Shown: piece after piece, positions 55,071 to 63,937 of the stretch
How the letters are laid out: every line of letters starts with the position of its first letter
Numbering within the stretch: the first letter of the stretch is position 1
NCBI GenBank assembly: GCA_016717335.1
Contig: JADKFS010000002.1
Coordinates: 1 to 64,000 of the forward strand
Reading direction: 5' to 3'
DNA: 64,000 bases
Source of the DNA: Candidatus Ribeiella danica
GTDB taxonomy: Bacteria; Chloroflexota; Chloroflexia; Chloroflexales; Roseiflexaceae
Program-made: the position numbers and the translations under genes
Notes under the pieces: model-generated
Database searches by the model: none
The model's input: only the letters and a program-made list of their open reading frames with translations
Told to the model about the DNA's origin: nothing

Positions 55071-55145
55071 CAGGCGATTAAAGAGGGTTCCTGTGAACCT
55101 TACAACTTAGGGTGAGTTTCTTCCAGATGGCCGCTGGACGCCGGG

Positions 55146-55285
55146 CCCTCACCCCCCTACCCCCCTCTCCGGTGGGGAGAGGGGGTATTCTTGGTTGTGC
55201 TTGTGCTGCGCTGTACAGCAGCGCAGCACAAGCACAACCGGACACACCCCCGCCCGGTGTGGAGGCGGGGGCAGGGGGTGGGGTG
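55146..55285. repeat. Composite three-hairpin element, copy D
   Basis: CCCCTCTCCGGTGGGGAGAGGGG hairpin, central palindrome 55193-55239 with arms GGTTGTGCTTGTGCTGCGCTG, then CCCCCGCCCGGTGTGGAGGC. Lies between the divergent importer operon and ROK gene, which together span 662 bases without another gene. Confidence 0.78.
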
Positions 55286-55370
55286 ATCTTCTGGAGTGCA
55301 AGGCACAAAAGCAAAAACCACCCGAAAGGGAGGCTGGGATGGAGAAGCGCAGCGCTGCTAAGATTCCTCC

Positions 55371-55400
55371 TTGACGGATGAGCACTCCCCATGATATAGT
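55371..55400 (+). promoter_or_regulatory. Promoter of the ROK regulator gene
   Basis: TTGACG (55371-55376), 18-base spacer, TATAGT (55395-55400). The -10 box is the same hexamer as in the divergent importer promoter. Confidence 0.7.
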
Positions 55401-55407
55401 CCAATTT

Positions 55408-55426
55408 GTAAGATGACTGGACTAAT
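55408..55426. promoter_or_regulatory. Candidate ROK operator at its own promoter
   Basis: GTAAGATGACTGGACTAAT, aligned with GTAAGTTCAGTGTACTAAT from the importer promoter (14 of 19 positions equal). It overlaps the expected transcription start, so the regulator may control itself. Confidence 0.6.
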
Positions 55427-55444
55427 AGCTGCGGGTCGACCCTG

Positions 55445-56683
55445 ATGGAACACATGCTCAAGAAAGCGACGCGCCAGCATACCAAGGATCACAACAGCCA
55501 CCTCGTGCTGCAGACGATCTACGACACCGGCGAGATCAGCCGGGCCGACCTCGCCCGCCTGACGCGCCTGACGCGCACGACCGTGTCGGACGTGGTCAGC
55601 GGGCTGATCGATCAGGGCCTGGTCGGCGAGGTCGGCCAGGCGCCGGCCGGGGTCGGCCGCACGCCGACACTGCTGAGCATCCTCGACGACTCGCGCCACA
55701 TTGTGGCGATCAATATCACCGCCAGCGAGCTGCAGGGCGCGATTGTGAACCTGCGCGGCGGCATCCGCCATCGCGCGAAGCTCTCGCACATCGACGGCGA
55801 CGGCGCTGCGGTTCTCGATCGGCTGCTGCCGTTCATCGACGGCCTGATCGGCGTCGCGCACAGCCCGCTCCTGGGCATCGGCGTCAGCGCGCCCGGCCTG
55901 ATCGACGCGACCAACGGGATCGTTCGCCAGGCCGTCAACTTCGGCTGGCAGGACCTGCCGCTGCGCGATCTCCTGCAGGCCCGCTACAGCCTGCCGGTCT
56001 ACATCGCGAACGACGGCCACACCGTCGCGCTGGCCGAGTATATGTTCGGCAGGCGCCAGAACGCCGCGAACCTGGTTGCGATCAAGGTCGGGCAGGGCAT
56101 CGGCGCCGGCATTGTGCTGCAGGGGCAGCTGCTCGTCGGCGACGAGTACGGCGCGGGCGAGATCGGCCACGTTGTCGTCGAGGAGAACGGTCTGCCCTGC
56201 AAGTGCGGCAACGCCGGCTGCCTGGAGACGGTCGCCAGCATTCCGGCGATCGTCCACCGCGCCCAGCTGCTGGCCCAGCACGACCCCGGCTCGCTGCTCT
56301 TGCGCTTCACCACCAGCTCGGAGATCACGCTCGACACGGTTCTGCAGGCGTTCCAGGCCGGCGACCCGGCGGTACGCCAGATCATCGTGACGATCGGCCG
56401 CTACTTGGGCATTGGGGTGGCCAACCTGATCGCCGCGCTCGGCATCCGGCACGTGGTGATCACCGGGCGGATCGCGCCGTTCGGGCAGGTGCTGCGCGAC
56501 TCGATCCGACAGGAGGTGCGCCGGCGCGTGCTGCCGATCCTGGCGCAGGCCGCCGAGATCGAGATCGTCGTCCAAGGCCCCGATACGGTCCTGCTCGGCA
56601 CGGCGGCGCTGCTGCTGACCAACGAGCTCGGGCTGACCCGGCTCATGCCGTTGCTGCCCGACACGGCCGATCTGGCGGCATGA
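55445..56683 (+). CDS. ROK-family transcriptional regulator
   Basis: A 412-residue NagC/XylR-like repressor. The N-terminal winged helix-turn-helix is TGEISRADLARLTRLTRTTV plus SDVVSGLIDQGLVGEVGQAP (about 27-66). The ROK sugar-binding part has GIGVSAPGLID, VYIANDGHTVALAEYMFG, GQGIGAGIVLQGQLLVGDEY, and the zinc motif CKCGNAGCLE. Such regulators respond to amino sugars or their phosphates. Gene order (between the importer operon and the hexosaminidase gene) and shared sites make it the probable regulator of the locus. Start at ATG 55445. Confidence 0.93.
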   Translation: MEHMLKKATRQHTKDHNSHLVLQTIYDTGEISRADLARLTRLTRTTVSDVVSGLIDQGLVGEVGQAPAGVGRTPTLLSILDDSRHIVAINITASELQGAIVNLRGGIRHRAKLSHIDGDGAAVLDRLLPFIDGLIGVAHSPLLGIGVSAPGLIDATNGIVRQAVNFGWQDLPLRDLLQARYSLPVYIANDGHTVALAEYMFGRRQNAANLVAIKVGQGIGAGIVLQGQLLVGDEYGAGEIGHVVVEENGLPCKCGNAGCLETVASIPAIVHRAQLLAQHDPGSLLLRFTTSSEITLDTVLQAFQAGDPAVRQIIVTIGRYLGIGVANLIAALGIRHVVITGRIAPFGQVLRDSIRQEVRRRVLPILAQAAEIEIVVQGPDTVLLGTAALLLTNELGLTRLMPLLPDTADLAA

Positions 56684-56694
56684 GCCCGTGGTGA

Positions 56695-56840
56695 CCAGGT
56701 GACAAGATGGACAAGCCGCCTTGGTTCACCAGAGACCAAAGACGAACGACCAAAGACCAACATCCGTAGAAACCGCTGATCGTTGGTCCATCGCCCATCG
56801 CCCATCGCCCATCGCCCATCGTCCATCGTCCATCCTTCCA
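56695..56840. repeat. Heptamer array before the GH3 gene
   Basis: GACAAGAT octamer, ACCAAAG/GACGAAC heptamers, then CCATCGC/CCATCGT copies. It ends just before the candidate operator at 56864. Confidence 0.85.
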
Positions 56841-56863
56841 AGCAACCACTATAAGGCCACTTT

Positions 56864-56884
56864 ATTAGTAAGTTCATTGAACTT
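56864..56884. promoter_or_regulatory. Candidate ROK operator upstream of the GH3 gene
   Basis: ATTAGTAAGTTCATTGAACTT contains the perfect palindrome AAGTTCATTGAACTT (56870-56884). It matches the other two sites in the core AAGTTCAnTGnACT. TATAAG at 56850-56855 is a possible -10, with no good -35. Confidence 0.6.
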
Positions 56885-56904
56885 TATATAACGAATAGGA
56901 AGCT

Positions 56905-58512
56905 ATGAACAGCGACATCGCCCAGGCGATCGGCCAGCAGCTGTTGCTCACCTTCAATGGCACCGCGCCCGCGCCGGAGATCCTGGCGACGCTGCGCGAG
57001 CGGCCGGTCGGCGGCGTGACACTGTTTCGCGGGAAGAACACGATCGACCCGCCGCAGGTCGCCGCTCTGACGGCGGCGCTGCAGCGCGCGGCGGCGGAGG
57101 CCGGCCAGCCGCCGCTGCTGATCGCAGTCGACCAGGAGGGCGGGCAGCTGATGGGGATCGGCGGCGGGACCACGCTCTTCCCCGGCAACCTGGCACTCGC
57201 CGCGACCGGGTCGGCCGAGCTGGCGGGGCGGACCGGGCACGCGCTCGGCCTGGAGCTGGCCGCCATGGGCGTCAACGTCGACTACGCCCCGGTCTGCGAT
57301 GTCAACGTCAACCCGCGCAACCCGGTCGTCGGCACCCGCTCCTTCGGCGAGGACCCGGCGCTGGTCGCGCGCCTGGCGGCGGCGATGACCCAGGGGCTGC
57401 AGCAGGCCGGCGTCGCGGCGACCGCCAAGCACTTCCCCGGCCACGGCGACACCGCCAGCGACTCGCACCACGGGCTGGTCGTCGTGCCGCACAGCCGCGA
57501 GCGGCTGGATCAGGTCGAGCTGCCGCCGTTCGCGGCGGCGATTGCGGCCGGCGCCAAGCTGGTGATGGCCGCGCACGTCGCGCTGCCCGCTCTGACCGAG
57601 GGCGTGGCGCTGCCCGCGACGCTCGCGCCGCAGGTGCTGCGCGGCCTGCTGCGCGGCGCGCTCGGCTTCCAGGGCCTGATCGTCAGCGACGCGATGGATA
57701 TGGGCGCGATCGGCACGGGGATCGGGCTGGTAGTCGACTCGATCGCGGCCGTCGCGGCCGGGATCGATCTGCTGCTGCTAAATAGCGACGCCGCCGCCGA
57801 GCGGCAGGTCTACGACGGCCTTGTGCACGCGGCCCGGCGCGGGCTGCTCTCGCCGGCCGACCTGCTCGCCTCGGCCGAGCGCGTGCTGACGCTCAAGCGC
57901 TGGCTTACAGAGCAGCCGCGACCGTCGCTGGACGTCGTCGGCTCGGCCGAGCACCACGCGCTGGCGAGCACGATCGCGGCGCGCGCGATCACCTTGGTGC
58001 GCGACGATGCCGGCCGGCTGCCGCTGCGCCTGCCCGCCGACGCGCGCCTCGCCGTCGTCGTGCCGCAGCCGATCGACCTCACGCCGGCTGACACGTCCTC
58101 GTACATCTCATGCGGTCTGGCCGACGCCGCGCGGCGCTATCACGCGCGGATCGACGAGCTTGTCATCCCCTCCGACCCATCCGACGGCGATGTCGCCGCG
58201 CTGCGGCAGCGCCTGGGCGGCTACGACCTCGTGATTGTCGGGACGATCAACGCCGACGCTCAGCCGGGCCAGGCCGCGCTTGTGAACGCGCTCCTGGCCG
58301 ACGAGCGCCCGCTGATCGCCGTCGCGCTGCGGATGCCCTACGACCTGGCGGCCTACCCGTCCGCGCCGACCTACCTCTGCGCCTACAGCATTCTGCCGCC
58401 CGCGATGGAAGCGCTGGCGGACGCGCTGTGGGGGCGGGCCGCGCTCGGCGGGCGGCTGCCGGTCTCGATCCCGGGGATGTACGCGCTGGGGCACGGGCTG
58501 GAGCGAGTCTAG
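56905..58512 (+). CDS. nagZ: GH3 beta-N-acetylhexosaminidase (NagZ-like)
   Basis: A 535-residue glycoside hydrolase family 3 enzyme. The catalytic Asp-His pair is Asp186/His188 in KHFPGHGDTASDSHHGL, and the nucleophile is Asp262 in SDAMDMGAI. A second C-terminal domain of about 180 residues follows. The KHFPGHGDT pattern marks beta-N-acetylglucosaminidases rather than beta-glucosidases of GH3. No signal peptide, so it works in the cytoplasm on imported disaccharides such as chitobiose or muropeptides. AGGAAG precedes ATG 56905. The gene symbol is given by family; two-domain forms differ from the short E. coli NagZ. Confidence 0.9.
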   Translation: MNSDIAQAIGQQLLLTFNGTAPAPEILATLRERPVGGVTLFRGKNTIDPPQVAALTAALQRAAAEAGQPPLLIAVDQEGGQLMGIGGGTTLFPGNLALAATGSAELAGRTGHALGLELAAMGVNVDYAPVCDVNVNPRNPVVGTRSFGEDPALVARLAAAMTQGLQQAGVAATAKHFPGHGDTASDSHHGLVVVPHSRERLDQVELPPFAAAIAAGAKLVMAAHVALPALTEGVALPATLAPQVLRGLLRGALGFQGLIVSDAMDMGAIGTGIGLVVDSIAAVAAGIDLLLLNSDAAAERQVYDGLVHAARRGLLSPADLLASAERVLTLKRWLTEQPRPSLDVVGSAEHHALASTIAARAITLVRDDAGRLPLRLPADARLAVVVPQPIDLTPADTSSYISCGLADAARRYHARIDELVIPSDPSDGDVAALRQRLGGYDLVIVGTINADAQPGQAALVNALLADERPLIAVALRMPYDLAAYPSAPTYLCAYSILPPAMEALADALWGRAALGGRLPVSIPGMYALGHGLERV

Positions 58513-58620
58513 GAGACGAAAGGCGAAAGACGAAAGACCAAGGTATATGGTCTCCTCATCAGATCGGCGGCCTTTGGTCCTTGGTCTTCCGTCTTCACCC
58601 ATCCATCGTCCATCGTCAGA
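58513..58620. repeat. Heptamer repeats between GH3 and SIS genes
   Basis: GACGAAAGGCGAAAGACGAA units followed by CCTTTGGTCCTTGGTCTTCC and CCATCGT units. No gene in the 135 bases. Confidence 0.75.
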
Positions 58621-58647
58621 CTCATTATCTCGACACGAGGAGACCCT

Positions 58648-59682
58648 ATGACGACACTACTCGAAGAGGAGATCCGCAGCCAGCCGGAGGTGCTCGCCCG
58701 GCTGCTGGAGCGCGAGGCCAGTCGAGCGAGCGGCATCGTCGCCCAGCTGCCGCCGTTCGACTACGTGCTGATCGCGGCGCGCGGAACCTCGGATCACGCG
58801 GCGGCCTACGCGAAGTACGCCTGGGCGGCCGTCGCGGGCTACCCGGTCGCTCTGGCGACGCCCTCGCTGCACACGCTCTACCACACCCCGCCGCGCATGG
58901 CCGGCGCGCTCGTCGTCGGGATCTCGCAGTCCGGCCAGTCGCCCGACATCGTCGCCGTGATCGAGGAGGGCCGGCGCCAGGGCCGGCCCACGCTGGCGAT
59001 CACCAACGACGGCGCGTCGCCGCTCGCCGCCGCAGCCGACCATGTGATCGAGCTGCACGCCGGCGCCGAGCGCAGCGTCGCCGCGACCAAGACCTACACC
59101 GCGCAGCTGATGGTGATGGCGCTGCTGGCGGCCGCCTGGAGCGGGCAGCCCGAGCGGCTGGCCGAGCTCCGGCGCCTGCCAGCAGCGCTGGCGGCCACGC
59201 TGGCCGGAGCCTCGGCGCTGGCGGCCCGCGCCGAGCGCTACCGCTACATGGGCGAGTGCGTGGTGATCGGGCGCGGCTACCACTACCCGACCGCGATGGA
59301 GCTGGCGCTCAAGCTCAAAGAGCTGACCTACGTCATGGCGCAGGCCTACTCCTCGGCCGACTTTCGCCACGGCCCGATCGCCACGATCTCCGAGGGGCTG
59401 CCCGCGATCCTGATCATGCCGGCGGGCGCGGCCTTCGCGGATATGCTCGACCTCGCGCAGGAGCTCACGAGCCGCGGGGCCGAGCTGCTGATCGCGAGCG
59501 ATCAGCCCGCCGCCACGGCGCTGGCGACCACCGTGCTGCCGCTGGCGGGACCGGCCGCCGAGTGGCTCAGCCCGATCACGGCGATCGTTCCGGGGCAGCT
59601 GCTGGCGCTGTACCTCACGCTCGCCAAGGGATACGATCCTGATAAACCGCGCGGCCTGCATAAGGTGACTCGAACACTGTAA
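58648..59682 (+). CDS. SIS-domain glucosamine-6-phosphate deaminase-like protein
   Basis: A 344-residue double SIS-domain protein without amidotransferase domain, as in NagB-II deaminases. First SIS domain has LIAARGTSDHAAAYAKY and VGISQSGQSPDIVAV; a TKTYTAQLMVMALL stretch follows; second SIS domain has IGRGYHYPTAMELALKLKEL and SADFRHGPIATI. NagB-II converts glucosamine-6-phosphate into fructose-6-phosphate and ammonia. Position after the hexosaminidase gene and before a deacetylase gene fits. Isomerase activity on a related phosphosugar is the alternative. Preceded by CACGAGGAGACC. Confidence 0.88.
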   Translation: MTTLLEEEIRSQPEVLARLLEREASRASGIVAQLPPFDYVLIAARGTSDHAAAYAKYAWAAVAGYPVALATPSLHTLYHTPPRMAGALVVGISQSGQSPDIVAVIEEGRRQGRPTLAITNDGASPLAAAADHVIELHAGAERSVAATKTYTAQLMVMALLAAAWSGQPERLAELRRLPAALAATLAGASALAARAERYRYMGECVVIGRGYHYPTAMELALKLKELTYVMAQAYSSADFRHGPIATISEGLPAILIMPAGAAFADMLDLAQELTSRGAELLIASDQPAATALATTVLPLAGPAAEWLSPITAIVPGQLLALYLTLAKGYDPDKPRGLHKVTRTL

Positions 59683-59735
59683 TAATTGCAGATTGTGGAT
59701 TGTAGAATACCGTAATCTACAATCTGCAATTCAAG
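59683..59735. repeat. Palindromic TTGTAGA heptamer repeat
   Basis: TTGCAGATTGTGGATTGTAG faces TAATCTACAATCTGCAATTC: the intergenic counterpart of the element inside the metal ATPase gene (25725-25796). A short related run CTACAACCTACAATCTACAC lies at about 51268-51288. Confidence 0.9.
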
Positions 59736-59751
59736 AGAAGGGGAGCAGCCT

Positions 59752-60534
59752 ATGTACATCGAGGATATCGCCACGATCGACGGCTACAGGCATGTCTACC
59801 TTTCGCCGCACCTGGACGACGCGGCGCTGTCGTGCGGCGGGCGGATCGTGACTCAGATCGCGGCGGGCGAGCCGGTGCTGGTGGTGACACTCTGCACCGC
59901 CGCGCCGCCGCCCGAGGGGCCGTTCAGCGCGCTGGCGCAGCAGTTTCACGCCGACTGGGGCCTCGCGCCCGCGCAGGCGGTGGCGGCGCGGCTGGTCGAA
60001 GAGCGGCTGGCGATGGAGCGGCTGGGCTGCGACTACTACTGGGCCAACATGCTCGACGCGATCTACCGCTACCCGGCGGCCTACAATAGCCGGGAGTCGC
60101 TGTTCAACACGCCTGCGCCTGACGATCCGCTGTTCGCACAGCTGCGGCAGTTCCTGGCCGATCTGCTTGAGCGGCTGCCCCAGGCGCAGATCTACGCACC
60201 GCTAGGCGTCGGCAGCCATGTCGACCACCTGATCACGCACGCCGCGGCCCACAGCCTGCTCGGCGACGAGCTCCGGTTCTACGAGGATCTGCCGTACGCC
60301 ATCCGGCCGGGCGCGCTCGAGCAGCGGCAGGCCACGATCGACGACGCGCTCGTCCCCAGCACGCTGGCGATCGACGCGGCGCTGCCGGCCAAGATCGAGG
60401 CGATCGCAGCGTACGCCAGCCAGCTCGACGAGCTGTTCGGCGGCAGCGAGGCAATGGCCCAGGCGATCGCCGCCTACGCCCACGCGGCGACGCCCACGGG
60501 CGGGGCCTACGGCGAGCGCCTCTGGGTGCGCTAG
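59752..60534 (+). CDS. PIG-L family N-acetyl deacetylase
   Basis: A 260-residue zinc deacetylase of the PIG-L/LmbE family. The metal and catalytic motif is PHLDDA (His20, Asp22, Asp23), the distal ligand pair HVDH (His156, His159). The family removes acetyl groups from N-acetylglucosamine units in glycolipids, mycothiol, bacillithiol or free disaccharides. No signal peptide. GAGAAGGGGAG lies before ATG 59752. Likely produces glucosamine from the imported sugar, upstream of the SIS step. Confidence 0.88.
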   Translation: MYIEDIATIDGYRHVYLSPHLDDAALSCGGRIVTQIAAGEPVLVVTLCTAAPPPEGPFSALAQQFHADWGLAPAQAVAARLVEERLAMERLGCDYYWANMLDAIYRYPAAYNSRESLFNTPAPDDPLFAQLRQFLADLLERLPQAQIYAPLGVGSHVDHLITHAAAHSLLGDELRFYEDLPYAIRPGALEQRQATIDDALVPSTLAIDAALPAKIEAIAAYASQLDELFGGSEAMAQAIAAYAHAATPTGGAYGERLWVR

Positions 60535-60676
60535 CGCCAGCACAGGTTGCAGGGGCGGAGCAGGGGGTGGGGTGATCCGGCGCGTCATCGCGCCCATGTG
60601 GAAACAATAAGGCGGTGTCGCGCGGCTGCGCGACACCGCCTTATGAAGTGCGAGGAACGGCAGCTGGAGACGATCG

Positions 60677-60979
60677 TCAGCGATACCAGCCGCGCTTGCG
60701 CGCGCGCGGCGGAGGCGCCGGCGGCAGCTCGACATCGCCGCCTGCGGCTGGAAACGTGATGCCGAAGCCGCGCTTCAGAATATCCCGCACAGTCGACTCA
60801 TACGCCTGGTCGGCCACGAGTGTCACCGACAGGCAGCGCTCCGGGTTATCGGGGTCGCGCTCGACGTCGACTCGCAGCCAGTGGGGCCAGCGGCGCAGGC
60901 TCAGCAGGATCGGGTTTTCGGCCTCGCCGCGGAGAGTCAAGCTCACCTCGCCCAAAGCGCTAGTCGATAGAGTTGTCAT
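60677..60979 (-). CDS. Hypothetical protein (100 residues)
   Basis: A 100-residue protein, beta-rich (EVSLTLRGEAENPILLSLRR, LRVDVERDPDNPERCLSVTL) with basic arginine/proline-rich C-terminus. Starts at 60979, with AGGATCTG upstream. No family recognised. GC-rich codon use equals that of neighbours. Real gene probable, function unknown. Confidence 0.55.
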   Translation of the reverse strand: MTTLSTSALGEVSLTLRGEAENPILLSLRRWPHWLRVDVERDPDNPERCLSVTLVADQAYESTVRDILKRGFGITFPAAGGDVELPPAPPPRARKRGWYR

Positions 60980-61387
60980 CGTACAGATCCTTATGTGTGC
61001 GAAGTGCGCCAGCCTGAACGAGCCCACTCACTTCGTACAACATACAGTCGCGCCGCAGTGTCCGATCGCGCAGAGCCGATGCGTCCTAATCGCTCGTGCG
61101 CGCCCGCGGGGCGTGGTCGTCGTGCCTGCCCGGACGCGGTCAGACGCTCGATACATAGCATGCCATACCTGCTCAACAAGGATCGACATCTGCCAATTCT
61201 TCGGCGCTCCAATGGGCGACCGCCGACGACTGACCCTTGTTGGTTCGTCGTCGGCGGCCTGTTCGGACCAAGCCTCTAGTTGCTCGAGGTCTACGGCAGT
61301 GCTTCTGCGGGGGAGAAGCGGAAGGGCGTCGCCCATCGATCCTCCTTCACATCATCACTGCGCAGCCGAGGGTAGCGAGCTGCGCGC
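60980..61387. other. Gene-free stretch with a palindrome
   Basis: No convincing coding region in these 408 bases. A hairpin with arms CCGCCGACGAC and GTCGTCGGCGG lies at about 61222-61258. Possible open frames (for example 61028-61336, minus) lack ribosome binding sites and protein-like composition. Confidence 0.5.
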
Positions 61388-61687
61388 CTAGTAGCGGCTG
61401 CGCGACCCCCCACGATTGTCGCGGCGCGCGCCGCCGCCGCCACCCTTCTCCTCGGCCTCGTTGACGCGGATCGGCCGGCCGTCGATGTCTTGGCCGTTCG
61501 TCGCGCTGATGACGACGGCGACGTCCGGGACGTCCATCTCGACAAAGCCGAAGCCGCGCGAGCGGCCCGTATCACGGTCGGTGATCACGCGCGCGCTCTG
61601 CACCTCGCCGTATTTGCTAAACAGCTCTTCCAGCTGAGCGTCGTCGACGCCCCAGGACAGATTTCCTACGAACAGTTTGACTTGCAT
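61388..61687 (-). CDS. RNA-binding protein with one RRM
   Basis: A 99-residue RRM protein. RNP2 is KLFVGNLSW at the N-terminus, RNP1 is RSRGFGFVEM at about 42-51, and the tail is glycine/arginine rich (EEKGGGGGARRDNRGG). It is like the cyanobacterial and Chloroflexota cold-inducible Rbp proteins that bind single-stranded RNA. Upstream there is a 500-base gap; TATACT on the minus strand at about 61928-61933 is a possible -10, which would give a long leader as in cold-shock genes. That leader is inference. Confidence 0.93.
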   Translation of the reverse strand: MQVKLFVGNLSWGVDDAQLEELFSKYGEVQSARVITDRDTGRSRGFGFVEMDVPDVAVVISATNGQDIDGRPIRVNEAEEKGGGGGARRDNRGGSRSRY

Positions 61688-62001
61688 TGTGTGCTCCTCT
61701 ACCAGCGTACATCCATACGCTGTAGCTGCTTGGGCGGCAGGCTCCTATGAAGTCCCGCCGCAATGGGTACGGTCAAATCGACTCGCTACGCGGATAGGTG
61801 ACAGGGCGCGCATCACCATCCTGCGCTCGCGCTCACAACGGACACTTTTCAGAACAATGTTCTCGCGAGCGCATAGCAAAGAAGAGGGGCCACAAATGCA
61901 AATCTCGCAGTGCCATACGTTGGTCAACGAATTAAGTATACCACACCAGGCGGATTGCTGCTTGCTTTGATAGAAAGAAGGGTGTGACGTAACGTCTTGC
62001 A

Positions 62002-62140
62002 CTTCCCCCTGCCCCCGCTCCCGTGGGGAGCGGGGAAGCGGTATGCGGGGCGGCGAGCGCTTCGCGCCCGCCGCCCCGCACTTGAATCACCCCCCCCCCG
62101 CGCGGCGGGGAGGGGGCAGGGAGCGAGGGCCAACGTTGCA
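62002..62140. repeat. Composite three-hairpin element, copy F
   Basis: CCCCCGCTCCCGTGGGGAGCGGGG hairpin, a central imperfect palindrome with arms GCGGGGCGGCG / CGCCGCCCCGC (about 62045-62080), then a CCCCGCGCGGCGGGG hairpin and tail. It occupies the gap upstream of the RRM gene. Confidence 0.7.
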
Positions 62141-62189
62141 CAAGCCCTGAGAAAGATGGAGAGAGAAGACTGGCGGATCTCGCGCCGGC

Positions 62190-62576
62190 TCAGGCGCGGC
62201 CGGATTGAAACAGCCCGGGAAACTCGCGCAGCTGCTGGTGCGCGTCGATACAGACGATATCGACGTCGGCATCGACGATCAGCTCGCCACCCCGCTCGAT
62301 CCGCTGCTTGAACAAGCCGCGGTAGTCGGACTTGAGCTGGAACGACGAGACGACCTCCAGCGTATCGCCGAGCGTCGCCGAGCGCTTGAACTGGATGTTC
62401 ATCGCGTACACGACAAAGTAGTAGCCATCCGTATTCCAGTCGCGAATATCGCGGCCCTGCAGCCCGACAAACTCTGTCCGGCCGCGCTCGAGGTACTTCA
62501 GGTAGTTCGCATAGTAGACGACGCCGAGGCAGTCGGTGTCCTCGTAGTAGACCTTGTAGGCGACACGATGTTCCAT
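62190..62576 (-). CDS. YbgC-type acyl-CoA thioesterase (4-hydroxybenzoyl-CoA thioesterase family)
   Basis: A 128-residue hotdog-fold thioesterase. The catalytic Asp is in YYEDTDCLGVVYYANYLKYL, followed by ERGRTEFV, a pattern of the YbgC/FadM group. Length is typical (about 130). These enzymes hydrolyse short or aromatic acyl-CoAs. Start ATG 62576 preceded by TTGGAGCACC; the extension to 62654 is rejected. plsX lies upstream on the same strand across 234 bases. Confidence 0.9.
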   Translation of the reverse strand: MEHRVAYKVYYEDTDCLGVVYYANYLKYLERGRTEFVGLQGRDIRDWNTDGYYFVVYAMNIQFKRSATLGDTLEVVSSFQLKSDYRGLFKQRIERGGELIVDADVDIVCIDAHQQLREFPGLFQSGRA

Positions 62577-62680
62577 TCGGTGCTCCAACGCTTGGTGGCT
62601 CAATCTGTCGCGCAGTATACCATATGCCCCTCCCCTTCCCGGGGAGGAGGCCATATTCTCTCAGGGCTGATGCAACGTCT

Positions 62681-62799
62681 TTGACCCCACCCCCTCCCTG
62701 GATAGATCTGGCGACGTGGTGCGGTCGCAGAGCGACCGTACCACGTCGCTGACAAGAATCCCCCTCTCCCGCGCGGGAGAGGGGGGCAGGGGAGGAGGG
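62681..62799. repeat. Composite three-hairpin element, copy E
   Basis: ACCCCACCCCCTCCCTGG arm, central palindrome 62711-62749 (GCGACGTGGTGCGGTCGC arm, loop AGA), then CCCTCTCCCGCGCGGGAGAGGGG and tail. The inner GGTGCGGTCGC/GCGACCGTACC core is shared with copy B, the outer part differs. Confidence 0.8.
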
Positions 62800-62810
62800 C
62801 CGCAACAGAA

Positions 62811-63923
62811 TCAGGCATCCTGCGAGAGCGGCTGCGCGGCGCCGATCGCGTCCGCGATCCCGGTGACCGCCCGGCGATCGACGGCGTCCTTGGCCTGGCG
62901 GATCGCCATGGCGATGGCGGCGGCGTCGGACTTGCCGTGGGCGACGATCGCCAGCCCTTTGACGCCCAGCAGCGGCCCGCCGCCGTAGTAGCGGTAGTCG
63001 GCCTTGCGGCGGACGCGCAGCAGCGGCGGGACGAGCAGGCTGGCCAGCAGCGCCGGCGCGGCCGCGAAGACCCCCAGCAGCGCGCCCAAGCGCACGCCGC
63101 CGCCGCCGAACGCCGCCAGCAGCGTGGTGGGGATCAGCCCAGGCGCCAGCCAGCGCGGCAGCCCGCGGCCGGCCTCGTCCTGGATCAGCAGCTGCGCCAG
63201 CTTCACGACCGCCTGGGCCTGCTTGATGAACATGTTGCCGACGAACCCGTCACAGACCAGCACGTCGCACGAGCAGCCGATCAGCGCGTCCTTCGGCTCG
63301 GCGTTGCCCACGAAGTTCAGCCCGCTCGCGCGCAGCAGCCGGTGGGCCTCCTGCACCAGCCGGTCGCCCTTGGTCGGCTCCTCGCCATTGGACAGCAGCG
63401 CGACGCGCGGGTTGCGCACGCCCAGCGCGCGGTCGGCGTAGAGGCTGCCCATCTGGGCGAACTGCAGCAGGTACTCCGGCTTACAGTCGGTCGTCGCGCC
63501 GATGTCGAGCAGCAGGAACATCTTCTCGCGCGACGGGAACAGGATCGCCAGCGCCGGTCGCTCGATCCCCCGAATGCGCCCGAGGATCAGCGTGGCGGCG
63601 GCCATCGTCGCGCCGCTGTGGCCGGCCGACACGAACGCGTCGGCCTGGCCGTCGCGCACCATGCGCAGCCCGACGACGTGCGGCGAGCCAGTCTTGCGGC
63701 GAACCGCCTGGGCCGGGTGCTCGTCCATCGCGATCACCTCGGGCGCGTCCGCCACCTCCAGCCGCAGGCCCTCGGTCCGGTGCTTGGCCAGCTCAACCCG
63801 GATGGCCGCCGCGGGGCCGGCCAGCACGATCTCGCAGCCGAGCTCGCGCGCCGCGATCACCGCCCCGCGCACAGGCTGCTCCGGCGCGTGGTCGCCGCCT
63901 GCAGCATCCAACACTATTCGCAC
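62811..63923 (-). CDS. plsX: Phosphate acyltransferase PlsX
   Basis: A 370-residue enzyme that makes acyl-phosphate from acyl-ACP for phospholipid synthesis. Family marks: RIVLDAAGGDHAPEQPVRGA at the start, DAFVSAGHSGATMAAATLIL, LLDIGATTDCKPEYLLQFA, LLSNGEEPTKGDRLV, CDVLVCDGFVGNMFIK and the ending YGGGPLLGVKGLAIVAHGKS. I place the start at GTG 63923, eight bases after AAGGAG (63937-63932); the GTG at 63932 lies on that site. Completes a small lipid group with the thioesterase. Confidence 0.93.
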   Translation of the reverse strand: MRIVLDAAGGDHAPEQPVRGAVIAARELGCEIVLAGPAAAIRVELAKHRTEGLRLEVADAPEVIAMDEHPAQAVRRKTGSPHVVGLRMVRDGQADAFVSAGHSGATMAAATLILGRIRGIERPALAILFPSREKMFLLLDIGATTDCKPEYLLQFAQMGSLYADRALGVRNPRVALLSNGEEPTKGDRLVQEAHRLLRASGLNFVGNAEPKDALIGCSCDVLVCDGFVGNMFIKQAQAVVKLAQLLIQDEAGRGLPRWLAPGLIPTTLLAAFGGGGVRLGALLGVFAAAPALLASLLVPPLLRVRRKADYRYYGGGPLLGVKGLAIVAHGKSDAAAIAMAIRQAKDAVDRRAVTGIADAIGAAQPLSQDA

Positions 63924-63937
63924 AAGAACCACTCCTT

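Noticed and set aside
61028..61336. Minus-strand open frame between the hypothetical gene and the RRM gene
   Set aside because: No ribosome binding site and no protein-like pattern of hydrophobic residues. It overlaps a palindrome.
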